The notes below the pieces were generated by a model. The model was not told the origin of the DNA and ran no database searches. It was given only the letters and a program-made list of their open reading frames with translations. Made by a program: the position numbers and the translations under genes. From positions 10,292,001-10,356,000 of the forward strand of contig NZ_CP108046.1 of the NCBI RefSeq assembly GCF_041435115.1: 64,000 nucleotides of DNA, in the 5' to 3' direction. The DNA is from Streptomyces sp. NBC_00289. GTDB taxonomy: Bacteria > Actinomycetota > Actinomycetes > Streptomycetales > Streptomycetaceae. Shown here piece after piece: positions 34,240 through 43,254 of this stretch. Numbering within the stretch: position 1 is the first letter of the stretch; each line of letters starts with the position of its first letter.

Positions 34240-35447
34240 AGTTGAGTCCGAGGGCGGTTGGCGGCCGGGTCGTGTCCCGCCCGTGATGGTGCAGGCCCGC
34301 GGCGATGTTGTCCCAGCCGGTCAGGCGGAGCGCGCCGATGGCCAGGTTCCGCAGGGAGGCCATCGCCCGCGGTGCACCGCCGGTTCGCACCCGTGAGGCG
34401 TCCTCCCCGAACGTCACATCCCTGACATGGTGCTCACGATTCTCAATAGCCCAATGCCCGCGAACGCGTTCGTCAGCAGCGTTCGTCTGGTGCACCGTCA
34501 GACCGATGATCGCGTAGACGCGCTCGAGCGACACCTTCCCGGTGCGCAGGGTGCGCCGCCTGCGGACGATCTGCAGCGCCTGGTCGGCGTGCGATGGCAG
34601 TCCCGGCACGATGGCGGCCTTGAGCCGGCGGATTTCGTCAGGGCCGTGCGCGGTGGGCCGGGTACGGTCCAGCAGCGGAACCTCCTTCCACGGCAGGTTC
34701 TTCACCAGCGCGTGCAGGCTCGGATGGTTGCCCTTGAGTACGGCGATGTAGTGCGCTCCCTTCTCCTCGGCCAGGAACTTCGCGTGGTCGGTCTGGGTCA
34801 GCAGCGCGTCGAAGGTCACCACCGCGCCGGTCAGGTCCAGCGGGTTCAGCAGGGGGCGGAACGCGGTGATCTCGTTGCTCTTGGCGTTGACCTTACGCTG
34901 GGCCAGCACGATGCTGTCGTCACGCAGAGCGGAGATCAGGTGGACGCAGCGCGGCCGTTGGCGCGAATGGCTCCGCGCAGGGACTTGCCGTCCACCGCAA
35001 CCGCTGCCCGCGCCGGACTGTCCGGTGGGTGTCTGTCCTGGCCGCGGCGCGGGAGGCGGCGGCACGGCCGGTAAGCCAGCCGCCGATCGCCGCGTCGAAC
35101 GCGTCGCCGTCGATGCGCTGCAGTACCCGGCGCACGGTGGCTTCGCTGGGCGCCCGGCAAGGTCGGTCCGGATCACGCAGCGCGGCCCCGCAGCACAACA
35201 GCAGCCGGTCACAGGCATTGGCAGCCCACTCGGCGATCGCGGTGAGGGACTTCGCTCCGGCCAGGACCGCGCAGGCGGCGACCGCCAGGACATACGGCAG
35301 CGGGTGACGACGGCCCGGGCGGCGGCGCGGGTCGGGCAAGCGAGACAGCCGGGCCAGAAGGTCGGGCAGTTCGTCGGGGCAGGCCGGATTGCCGCCCGCG
35401 AGTTGGCCCAGCCCGACGGGGATGAGTGATGCTGGCGCAGCAGGCAC
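34240..35447 (-). pseudogene. ISAs1 transposase A, frameshifted
   Basis: GTG 35447 begins VPAAPASLIPVGLGQLAGG; the H-repeat-type N-terminus follows ([20 protein letters not shown]). [18 protein letters not shown] is reached only in another frame near 35000, and [20 protein letters not shown], then HYIAVLKGNHPSLHALVKNL and [20 protein letters not shown] in a third step. Its normal TGA stop has become TGG at about 34238. The two frameshifts recur in copy 2. Confidence 0.8.
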
Positions 35448-35468
35448 GGTCTTCCGTTGTGGTGATCA

Positions 35469-35690
35469 CAAGCAGGCGGCGCCGGGCCGGCTGACGGTGC
35501 AGGCGGACGGCGAGCTGGCCGCGGAGGATGAGTCTGGGCCGCCGGAGTGGACCCTTGACGCACTGGCCGCCGAGGCCAGGAGGCTGGGCATCGAGGTCGG
35601 TCGCAGCCAGGTCCGCCGGATCCTGCTGGCCGAGGGTGTGCGCTGGCGCCGTACCCGGTCCTGGACCCGCTCGAAGGATCCGGACTTCGA
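35469..35690 (+). pseudogene. IS630-type transposase, winged-helix fragment
   Basis: It encodes PEWTLDALAAEARRLGIEVG, then RSQVRRILLAEGVRWRRTRS and WTRSKDPDF, the HTH_29/33 part of an IS630 transposase. Both sides are cut by ISAs1 sequences. Confidence 0.75.
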
Positions 35691-36006
35691 CCTGGCGGTC
35701 GGCGAATGGATCACCGACGCTCCGCCCCACGTGCTGGAACACGGCGGCGTGCGACTCGACCCCCTTTCCCCCAAACGGGCCCTGCCTGCGGAAACGACAG
35801 TCCGACGACTGCTGGCCCGGATCGACGGCGACGCATTGGACCCGGCGGTCGGCCGCTGGCTGTCCGACCGCCGCAACCAAACCCAGGGCCGGCCGAGCGG
35901 CTTGGCGGTCGACGGCAAAAGCCTTCGCGGAGCGGCCAGGTGAGGGGCCCCGAAGTTTCCGGACAGGGACCCAATAGGGTTGTCCTGAACAGGAAACGAG
36001 GAAGAA

Positions 36007-36297
36007 GTGCCGCCACCCAGTAAGTACTCGCCGGAGTTCCGTGAGGAAGCAGTCCAGATCGCGTTGAGGTCAAGCAAGACGATCTCCGAAGTTGCCCGGG
36101 AGCTTGAGCTGAACTCGGAGACGCTACGCGGCTGGGTGAAGAAGCACCAGAAGCAGCAGGAACCGGCTCCCGATGCAGAATTGACGGTGAACGAGCGGGT
36201 ACGCCTGAAGGAACTCGAACGGCGGAACCGTGAGCTGGAGATGGAAAACTCCTTCCTGAAAAAATGCGCGGCGTACTTCGCGAAGGATCCCCGGTAG
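36007..36297 (+). CDS. IS3 OrfA
   Basis: The 96-residue protein has a helix-turn-helix (EAVQIAL, TISEVARELELNSETLRGWV) and a leucine-zipper-like end (LKELERRNRELEMENSFLKK). It overlaps orfB by 34 bases. A run of six A (36259-36264) in CTGAAAAAATGC is a good slippery site for a -1 shift to make the OrfAB transposase. Confidence 0.92.
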   Translation: MPPPSKYSPEFREEAVQIALRSSKTISEVARELELNSETLRGWVKKHQKQQEPAPDAELTVNERVRLKELERRNRELEMENSFLKKCAAYFAKDPR

Positions 36298-37187
36298 CAA
36301 GCAAGTACGAGTTCATCGATGAGATGCGGCTCGACACTGCGGAGTGCGCATACAGCGTCGAGTTCATGTGCGGCAGACTCGGCGTCTCCAGATCCGGCTA
36401 CTACGACTGGCGATCCCGCCCGGAATCCGCGACGGCACAGCGGCGCGAGGAACTGAAACTGCTCATCAAGAAAGCCTTCGACATTTCCGACAGCACCTAC
36501 GGCCACCGTCGCATCCAAGCCCAGCTGCACCGCTGGGGCATCAGCGTCGGCCTGGAACTGGTCCGCCGCCTGATGCGCGAGCTGGGACTTGAGTCCTGCC
36601 AGCCACAGCCGAAGAGGTTCAACCTCACCAAGGCCGCGGCCGGCCAAGTGCCGGACCTCGTCGGCCGCAACTTCACCGCGGACGCACCCGGCGAAAAGCT
36701 CGTCGGTGACATTACTTATATCGGGACCGGGGAAGGCTGGCTGTACCTCGCGACGGTAATCGACTGCTGCACGAAGGAAGTCATCGGTTACGCGATGGAC
36801 GACCACTACCAAACCCCACTGATATCCAAGGCGATCCGTAACGCGGCACGGAACAGGAACCTCTCGGCCGACGCGATATTTCACTCGGATCGCGGAAGTA
36901 ACTACATGTCAGCCGAGTTCGGGAGGACGCTAAACCGGTTCGGGCTCCGCAGATCTGCCGGCCGCACCGGGATCTGTTTCGACAACGCCATGGCCGAATC
37001 ATTCTTCGGCGCCCTGAAGAACGAGCGCGTATCAAGGGTGACTTACCTGACCCGCGAGGTCGCCCGGCAGGACATCACTCGCTACATCGAATTCTGGTAC
37101 AATCGCAAACGCCTCCACTCGGCGGTGGGGTACCGCCCTCCACGCGAAGTCCATGCCGAGTACGAGAAGTTGCGAATCGCCGCGTGA
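36264..37187 (+). CDS. IS3 OrfB, DDE transposase
   Basis: The 307-residue frame holds an HTH_21 region (YGHRRIQAQLHRWGISVGLE) and the rve core: LVGDITYIGTGEGWLYLATV (Asp), HSDRGSNYMSAEF (Asp) and DNAMAESFFGALKNERV (Glu). The end HSAVGYRPPREVHAEY is typical. It is probably translated mainly as an OrfAB fusion by -1 frameshifting. Complete. Confidence 0.93.
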   Translation: MRGVLREGSPVASKYEFIDEMRLDTAECAYSVEFMCGRLGVSRSGYYDWRSRPESATAQRREELKLLIKKAFDISDSTYGHRRIQAQLHRWGISVGLELVRRLMRELGLESCQPQPKRFNLTKAAAGQVPDLVGRNFTADAPGEKLVGDITYIGTGEGWLYLATVIDCCTKEVIGYAMDDHYQTPLISKAIRNAARNRNLSADAIFHSDRGSNYMSAEFGRTLNRFGLRRSAGRTGICFDNAMAESFFGALKNERVSRVTYLTREVARQDITRYIEFWYNRKRLHSAVGYRPPREVHAEYEKLRIAA

Positions 37188-38049
37188 AATAAACGGTCAG
37201 AAGCCTGTCCGGAAAACGCGAGGCCCCTCACAGGGCCAACGGCCGCAGGATCCACCTGCTCGCAGCCCTGGACCACACCACCGGCCTGGTCCTGGCCCAG
37301 CTGGACGTCGGTGAGAAGACGAACGAGATCACCTGCTTCCAGCCGTTGCTGGAGACCATCACAGACCTGGCCGGGGTGGTCGTCACCAGTGACGCCATGC
37401 ACACCAACGCGAGCACGCCGACTACCTCCTCGGCCGCGAAGCCCACTACATCGTGATCGTCAAAGGCAACCAGAAGAAGCTCCGCAAGCAGCTCAGATCC
37501 CTTCCGTGGACAGAGATCCCGCTGCAGGGCCGTGTGAAGGGCATCGGCCACGGCCGCTCGGAGATCCGACGGATCAAGGTGGTCACGGTCAACGGCCTGC
37601 TCTTCCCCGGAGCCCGCCAGGCCGCCCAGATCAAGCGTCGCCGCACCGACCGCAAGACCGGCAAGACCACCATCAAGACCGTCTACGCCGTCACCAGCCT
37701 CACCGCTGAGCAGGCCGGCCCCGCCCAGCTGGCGGCCCTGATCCGTGATCACTGGCAGATCGAAGCCCTGCACCACGTCAGAGACACCACGTTCGCCGAA
37801 GACGCCTCACCACTGCGAACCGGCAACGCGCCCCGGGCGATGGCCACTTGGCGCAACCTCGCCATCGGCACCCTGCGGCTGGCCGGCGCGACCAACATCG
37901 CAGCAGCTCTGCGACACAACGCCCGCAACGCGGACCGCCCGCTCGCCCTGCTCGACCTCAAGTGATCACGAACGGACACCCACCTACTTCGCCGAAGCCC
38001 TGACCATGTAGGACACGCACATCGTAGGTACGACATCTTTCACCTTGAC

Positions 38050-38076
38050 TGGTCTGACCACTGGACCATCAGTCCA
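38050..38076 (+). promoter_or_regulatory. Two FadR-type operators before the GntR gene
   Basis: TGGTCTGACCA (38050-38060) fits the FadR-subfamily pattern TGGT-N3-ACCA. The next site, TGGACCATCAGTCCA (38062-38076), is also palindromic. Both lie 22-48 bases before the GntR ATG, suggesting autoregulation of the two-gene operon. Confidence 0.6.
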
Positions 38077-38097
38077 CTAGAATCGTAGGGTCTCCGC

Positions 38098-38829
38098 ATG
38101 CCTCTACAACCCGTCAACCGGCGCTCCGTTCCTGACGAAGTGTTCGACCAGCTCTTCACCGAACTCGTCAGCGGTAATCTCGCCCCCGGTGAAAGTCTTC
38201 CTAGCGAACGGCGCCTCGCCGAAGTCCTCGGCGTCTCACGTTCCGCCGTACGGGAAGCGCTGCAACGACTCGCGCACGCAGGTCTTCTGGACGTCCGCCA
38301 AGGCGATGCCACCACTGTGCGGGACATCCGCAGAGCGGGCGGTCTCGATCTGCTCCCTCGCCTCCTCTTCCCCGGCGGCGAGATCGACCTGGAAGTTGCC
38401 CGCAGCATCCTGGAAGCACGGTTTCACATCGGCCCGAAGATCGCCGAACTGGCAGCTCGGCGCAAGGGACCCGCCCTCGCCGCCCTACTCCAGGACGCCG
38501 TCCGGGCGCTCGACACCGACACCGATCCCGTGAGCAGGCAACGGCGCGCCCTGACCTTCTGGGAACACGTCACGGACGCGGCCGAGTCCGTGACCTTCCG
38601 ATTGATGTTCAACAGCCTGCGCACCGCCTACGAGCCCGCCCTAGAGGCCCTGGTCCACGTCATGGCCACGGAGGTGAACCGGACGGATGCCTACACGGCC
38701 CTGACCGACGCCATAGTTCAGCGCGACGCGACCGCCGCTCGCACCCGTGCTGAGGATCTGCTCCGCCCGGCGACCCAGGCTCTGATCGACGTCATCGACC
38801 AACTTAAGGAGAGCGATGAACCTGCGTAG
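38098..38829 (+). CDS. GntR-family (FadR subfamily) transcription regulator
   Basis: The 243-residue protein starts MPLQPVNRRSVPDEVFDQLF. A winged helix (SLPSERRLAEVLGVSRSAVR, EALQRLAHAGLLDVRQGD) is followed by a helical FCD ligand domain (about 80-235). FCD proteins sense small acids. Its last 14 bases overlap the fatty acid hydroxylase gene, so both are probably co-translated and the ligand may be a fatty acid or a product of that enzyme (inference). Two palindromes upstream are likely its own sites. Confidence 0.88.
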   Translation: MPLQPVNRRSVPDEVFDQLFTELVSGNLAPGESLPSERRLAEVLGVSRSAVREALQRLAHAGLLDVRQGDATTVRDIRRAGGLDLLPRLLFPGGEIDLEVARSILEARFHIGPKIAELAARRKGPALAALLQDAVRALDTDTDPVSRQRRALTFWEHVTDAAESVTFRLMFNSLRTAYEPALEALVHVMATEVNRTDAYTALTDAIVQRDATAARTRAEDLLRPATQALIDVIDQLKESDEPA

Positions 38830-39583
38830 GACGCTCATGCGGATGCGGCCGTCCACCGACGAGGCCTCGGATGCCCCCACCCGAGCCCGCCTCCGAGCGG
38901 ACGAGGTCCGCGCGGCCGAGAAAGCACAGCCGACGTCACCACACCGGAGAGACGTCACGCTGGGAAACGTGTTCCTGGCCTTCTGGCGTCACCCTTCCCC
39001 CTGGATGATCAGCGGCACCCTGGTGACGGTGCTTGCCTGCCGGATTGCCCTGGGGGACTGGCGTACCGACGACGTCTACGCCCCGGTCGCCCTCATCCTG
39101 CTGTTCCCGCTCTTGGAATGGCTGATACACGTCTTCGTACTGCACTGGCGTCCGCGCAAGGTCGCCGGCGTCGTCTTGGACCCTCTCCTGGCCAGGAAAC
39201 ACCGCGAACACCATGTCGACCCACGTGACGTCCCCCTGGTCTTTATCCCCTGGCGGGCGCTCGTCTGGGTCATCGCCGGCTACAACATCATGGCCCTCAT
39301 CGCCTTCCCGCGCCTGGGCCAAGCCCTGACCTTCATGGTCACCGTGGCAGTGACCGGGCTCCTCTACGAGTGGACCCACTACCTGATCCACAGCGACTAC
39401 CAGCCCCGCAGCAGCGCCTACAAAGCCATCTGGCGCAACCACCGGCTACACCACTACAAGAACGAGCACTACTGGTTCACGGTCACCACGACCGCGAGCG
39501 CCGACCGGCTCCTGGGAACCTACCCCGACCCGGCCACGGTACGGACGTCACCAACCGCCAAGAACCTCCACGGCACAGCCTGA
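38816..39583 (+). CDS. Fatty acid hydroxylase / sterol desaturase superfamily membrane enzyme
   Basis: The 255-residue protein has a polar N-terminus of about 45 residues and four hydrophobic segments. The di-iron histidine clusters are visible: HVFVLH (about 102), HREHH (about 123), HYLIH (about 184) and HRLHHYKNEH (about 205). This is the pattern of PF04116 membrane oxygenases, which hydroxylate or desaturate lipids or carotenoids using O2. The substrate is not evident. The start overlaps the GntR gene. Confidence 0.88.
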   Translation: MNLRRTLMRMRPSTDEASDAPTRARLRADEVRAAEKAQPTSPHRRDVTLGNVFLAFWRHPSPWMISGTLVTVLACRIALGDWRTDDVYAPVALILLFPLLEWLIHVFVLHWRPRKVAGVVLDPLLARKHREHHVDPRDVPLVFIPWRALVWVIAGYNIMALIAFPRLGQALTFMVTVAVTGLLYEWTHYLIHSDYQPRSSAYKAIWRNHRLHHYKNEHYWFTVTTTASADRLLGTYPDPATVRTSPTAKNLHGTA

Positions 39584-39599
39584 CCCCCTGCCCTGAACG

Positions 39600-40460
39600 A
39601 CGCCCGGGACGCCAACCACCCGCCATATATGGAGAGCGAGTCGTGGACCAGGACACCGCGGTAGTGCGGCAGCACCCCACCCTGGCCGGCGCCGTCCCGG
39701 GAACGAGGCGCGAGGTGGAGCAGAGTGAGGAAGCCGGTGCAGGCGACGTGCAGCCAGCGCCGTACGGCCCCGATCCAGGTGGTGGTCTCGTCCGCGTGCA
39801 GGATGTGGCCCATCACCAGCAGCGCCCGGATCAGGTTCAGTGAGTCTTCGACCAGGCCGACGGCCTCGCTCAGCAGGGACGCCACCCAGCCGGTGGAGAC
39901 CTCCGCCCCGGTCACATCCTTGATCAGCCGCGCGTCCGCTCGACCGGGATGTGCTGGAACACCAGCAGGCAGACGGCCAGTGCGCGCAGGTTCGGGCCGT
40001 AGGAGGAGGGCGATCCGGCGATCTGTCCGGGCATCAGCCCGCCGTGACCGTGCCGCACGCGCACCGGCAGCGATGAGCCCGGTGCTCAGTGACCTTTACC
40101 GTGGCCAGGGGAATGTCACGGACCTGGCGCCGCTCGAAGCCGACGCTGGCGCCCTGATCCAACGTGTTTCCGCAGCCGGTACAGGCCGCCGGGACATGGT
40201 CCTCGGTGACGTCGGGGTGCTCGGCCATGGCCAGTCCAGCCCCGCCCGCCCCGGGCTGACGGCCCCGCTTACGTCCGCTCTTGGGTGCCGCCTTCTTCTC
40301 CGGCCGCCCGAAGGTGTCCGACGACGGCGGCATCGAGGAGTTGCCCGAATTGCGCGCCCCAAGACGCCGCTCCAACTCCGACACCCGAATGGCGGCCAGG
40401 GGCTGCGTGTGGAGGAGCTGGCCGCGCTCGCGGCCACGGGGCGGTCGCCTTCGGCGCGGT
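39600..40460 (-). pseudogene. IS66-type transposase, N-terminal two thirds, decayed
   Basis: From right to left: SELERRLGARNSGNSSMPPS, HVPAACTGCGNTLDQGA, VRDIPLATVKVTEHRAHRCR, then after frame breaks VSTGWVASLLSEAVGLVEDS, HADETTTWIGAVRRWLHVAC and VLVHDSLSIYGG. The end with the last catalytic residue is missing. It is distinct from the IS66 at 1.5 kb. Confidence 0.75.
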
Positions 40461-40700
40461 CCTGATTGAGGTAGCGGACCAGCAGGTTGGCACTGCTGGT
40501 ATAGCCCAGTTCCCTGATCTCGTGTAGGAGGTGCGTGACGGGAACGGCCGGATGTCGGGCCGGCGTCGGCGCAGGTGGTCGCGGTAGGGGTCGACAAGGG
40601 TGGGTCGGTAGCGGGGGGCCCGTTGAGTCGGCACGGAGCGCGGTGCCGGTGTTGCCATCGGTCCGTTTCTCCGTGCCGCTCGCCGAACCCGGCGTACCCG
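40460..40700 (-). pseudogene. ISL3 transposase middle fragment
   Basis: Frames give APRYRPTLVDPYRDHLRRRR, then PAVPVTHLLHEIRELGYTSS and ANLLVRYLNQDRAEGDRP. It continues the ISL3 sequence that stops at 42598, on the same strand, and is fused at 40460 to IS66. Confidence 0.7.
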
Positions 40701-41130
40701 TCTCCGAGTACCGGGCTCTCCACGGACTCTGCCGTTCAGGCGTGGTTGGGGCGGGTCCAGGGGTTGGGGATCGTGTTGCCTCTGTAGCGGTAGCGAGTGA
40801 CCGCCACCGCTTGGAGGTCGAACAGGCCGCCCCCATAGCAAGGCAGGGACGCACCGCATCCAGCCCAGATCCGCCAGGTTCGAGCTGGTGACGAGTAAGG
40901 AGGCGTCAACGCCGGTTCCTCGCGTACTCCTTTCCGTCTCGCTTGCCGGACCCGCACCATCTGGCAGTGCTGATACGTCCCGGCTTTGTCAGGGCCGCTT
41001 GCCACCCTCCCCGGCACCTCCCGGATCGGGCTGCCCTCAGCTTCAACCGCCCTACTGCGACAGGACGGCGGTGGCGTCCTTTCACCGCCACCCGAACAAC
41101 TCGCGCTTCACGGCGCACCCATGTCTTTCG
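40701..41130. other. No convincing gene; probable IS110 end region
   Basis: The stretch lies between an ISL3 fragment and the 3' side of an IS110 transposase. Short frames on both strands have no family resemblance. One boundary of the IS110 element should be here. Confidence 0.4.
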
Positions 41131-42375
41131 TCAAGCGAGGCGTGGGGTTCTGGGTTCGTAGGAGGTGCCGTCGCGGAGCATCGCGAACAGGACGTCTGCT
41201 CGGCGGCGGGCGAGGCAGAGGATGGCCTGGGTGTGGTGCTTGCCTTGCTTGATCTTCTTGTCGTAGTAGGTGCGGGAGGCCGGGTCGGCGAGGGCGGCGA
41301 ACGCGGAGAGGAAGAAGGCTCTCTTGAGCTGTTTGTTGCCGCGGCGGGAGGGTTGTTCGCCGCGGATGGAGGAGCCGGAGCTGCGGGTGGCCGGTGCGAG
41401 GCCGGCGTAGGAGGCGAGGTGGGCGGCGGACGGGAAGCTGCTGCCGTCGCCGACGTCGATGAGGATGCGGGCTCCGGTCCTGACGCCGATCCCCGGCATG
41501 GACGTCAGGACCTTCGAAAGAGGGTGGTTGGCCAGCAGTTCCTCGATCCTGGTGGCGAGGATTTTGCGCTGGTCAAGCACTGCCTGGAGGGAGGCGGCGA
41601 GGCTGGGGACGATCAGTGCGGCGGCATCGGTGCCTGGAACGACCACGGTCTGTTCGTCCAGGGCGGTGAAGATCTCGTCGACCAGGCGCTCGGCCATCCT
41701 GGGGGCCTTCGGGCGTATGAGGGTGACCAGTCGTCGGCGTCCGGCCGTGCGGATCTGGGCCGGGGAACCGAAGCGTTCCAGCAGCGTCAGGATGGCCGGA
41801 TGCTGGATGCGCGGGCCGACAACTCGCTCCAGGTGCGGGTGGATCTGGGTCAGCAGCCCACGGAGCCTGTTGGCGACCCGGGTGACCTCACCTGCGAGGT
41901 CGTCGTCGAAGCCCACGATCATCTCCAGCTCGGCGACCGTCTCGTCGGTGAGCTCGATGGACCGCAGTGTGTGCGGCATCGCCCGGGCCGCGTCCGCGAT
42001 GATGAACGCGTCGCGGGCATCGGTCTTGGCCTCGCCCGGGTAGAGATCGGCGATCCGCCGCATCGTCAGCCCGGGCAGGTAGGCGACCTTGCAGCCCGCG
42101 TCCCGGGCCACGGCCAGCGGCAGGGCCCCGATGGATGCGGGCTGGTCGACGACCACCAGTACGGTGCCGTGCTTCGCGATCAGTTTGGCGAAGACCTCGC
42201 GGAGCTTGGGCTCGCTGTTGGGCAGCCGCTTGTCGAAGGCTTTCTTCCCGGCCGGGGTCAGCGCGGTGGCGTGGTGTTCGCCCTTGCCGACGTCCAGGCC
42301 CAGGAAGGCGCCGATGTCGCTGGTGTCGATCACAAGCACTCTCCGGTCGTACGGTCCCGGCCTCACCTGCGGCAC
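41131..42375 (-). CDS. IS110-family transposase (bridge-RNA-type recombinase)
   Basis: The 414-residue protein looks complete. The DEDD RuvC-like domain shows GAFLGLDVGKGEHH, VLVVVDQPASIGALPLAVAR and AKTDARDAFIIADAARAM. The C-terminal Transposase_20 domain follows (SMPGIGVRTGARILIDVGDG, HLASYAGLAPATRSSGSSIR, NKQLKRAFFLSAFAALADPA). It was inserted in an ISL3 whose halves remain on each side. The roughly 220-base noncoding stretch upstream (42376-42597) is where IS110 elements encode a bridge RNA. Confidence 0.93.
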   Translation of the reverse strand: MPQVRPGPYDRRVLVIDTSDIGAFLGLDVGKGEHHATALTPAGKKAFDKRLPNSEPKLREVFAKLIAKHGTVLVVVDQPASIGALPLAVARDAGCKVAYLPGLTMRRIADLYPGEAKTDARDAFIIADAARAMPHTLRSIELTDETVAELEMIVGFDDDLAGEVTRVANRLRGLLTQIHPHLERVVGPRIQHPAILTLLERFGSPAQIRTAGRRRLVTLIRPKAPRMAERLVDEIFTALDEQTVVVPGTDAAALIVPSLAASLQAVLDQRKILATRIEELLANHPLSKVLTSMPGIGVRTGARILIDVGDGSSFPSAAHLASYAGLAPATRSSGSSIRGEQPSRRGNKQLKRAFFLSAFAALADPASRTYYDKKIKQGKHHTQAILCLARRRADVLFAMLRDGTSYEPRTPRLA

Positions 42376-42597
42376 CAGATGCCGGCATCCACATTACGAA
42401 GAACCTCCCTGCCTCCCGAAGGAGTTGGTGGTCATGCCCCTCATCAGCGGTCTACCAGTGCCTCCGGGAGCGGTGACACCACCCCCCAGATCATGATCAA
42501 CAGGGGGGAGCAGTCATGCCGTCCCGGAGGCCGGGAACCCCATTGCGGTGCTGATCAAGAAGGTAATGGGGGGGCGATGCGGTCCGCGGGTGGTTTA

Positions 42598-42830
42598 AGG
42601 GACGCGGACGTAACGCTTGACGGTATTCAAGGCGAGGTTCAGTCTGCGGGAGCGGTCGAGCAGGCCGACGCCGGAGTCGAGGAGGGCGTGGACTTTGTGC
42701 CAGCGCTCGCGGGTAGTCTGCTCGCGCACGCCGCCGGGCCGGGGCGGGTTGACGATGGCCCAGCAGGGGGCGTGGGCGCGGACCTCGGCCACAACTTTGT
42801 CGCACAGGTTGACCCTGTTGCCCATTCGGC
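42598..42830 (-). pseudogene. ISL3 transposase fragment upstream of the IS110
   Basis: It encodes DKVVAEVRAHAPCWAIVNPP, then REQTTRERWHKVHALLDSGV and LNLALNTVKRYVRVP. The next ISL3 residues are at 40700-40460, so the IS110 lies between them. The 5' part is cut at the end of IS1182. Confidence 0.75.
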
Positions 42831-42837
42831 TATGCAG

Positions 42838-43254
42838 CGAGGCTGAGTTCGAGTCGGGCGAGGTGGCTGGTGTGGCGGCGGTCCAGTGGCTTGCTGTTCC
42901 ACCAGGCTCAGGCGGATGAGGTTGAGGGCGACGGCGTTGTGGACGTGTTCGAGGTGGGTCTTGGCCAGGCCGCGGTAGCGGGCCCGGCGGTTATGGTGAC
43001 GGCGAGGGCCTGGTGGATGGTGCTCTCGACGCCGGAGCGTAGGGCGTAGGCGTCCTGCCAGTGCCGGCCGGCCTGCTCGGCGCGGGCGGTGTGCAGGGCT
43101 CGGTCAGCGAGCGCGGGTTCAAGGTGAGCTGGCGGAAGCCCCGGCGGCTGGTGGTGGGGCTGGTGGGGCCGCAGGCCGGCTTGGAGAAAGCGACCACGAT
43201 CATCGGATAGCCGTGCTGGGTGCACGGGCTCGAGGAAGAGCTCACCTGCCCCTT
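42838..43254 (-). pseudogene. IS1182 transposase, C-terminal part
   Basis: Two frames give SSSSSPCTQHGYPMIVVAFS, then QDAYALRSGVESTIHQALAV, RARYRGLAKTHLEHVHNAVA and LNLIRL, ending TSHLARLELSLAA. This is the end of the DDE_Tnp_1_6 domain. At least one frameshift lies near 43000. Confidence 0.75.

Larger units (their letters stand above)
33326..35468 (-). mobile_element. ISAs1-type element A, copy 1, interrupted by IS5
   Basis: The left end CAGGGCCCTGTCG begins at 33326. IS5 copy 4 sits at 33360-34232, between the end and the transposase stop. The right side stops at about 35468, against an IS630 fragment, so the far terminal repeat and outer hairpin arm are missing. Copy 2 is at 59.4 kb. Confidence 0.8.
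35941..37230 (+). mobile_element. Complete IS3-family element
   Basis: This 1290-bp element has ends starting TGAGGGGCC and related over about 27 bp, and a perfect 4-bp target duplication CAGG (35937-35940 and 37231-37234). It contains orfA and orfB with a frameshift window. It is likely functional. Confidence 0.93.
35693..37965 (+). pseudogene. ISAs1 transposase B, interrupted
   Basis: Before the IS3: [20 protein letters not shown], then [20 protein letters not shown] and [13 protein letters not shown]. After it: [20 protein letters not shown] and [20 protein letters not shown]. At about 37400 one base is missing; the family text [20 protein letters not shown] continues in another frame to [12 protein letters not shown]. 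The same base is missing in copy 2. Confidence 0.85.
35691..38002 (+). mobile_element. ISAs1-type element B, copy 1, 5' truncated and split by IS3
   Basis: The 3' end CCGAAGCCCTG lies at 38002 and matches the inverted end of copy 2 at 54533. The first 60-70 codons are missing at the junction with the IS630 fragment. A complete IS3 sits in the gene with a CAGG duplication. Confidence 0.8.

Noticed and set aside
40888..42846. A 652-residue plus-strand frame
   Set aside because: It is antisense to the IS110 transposase and has no domain resemblance.
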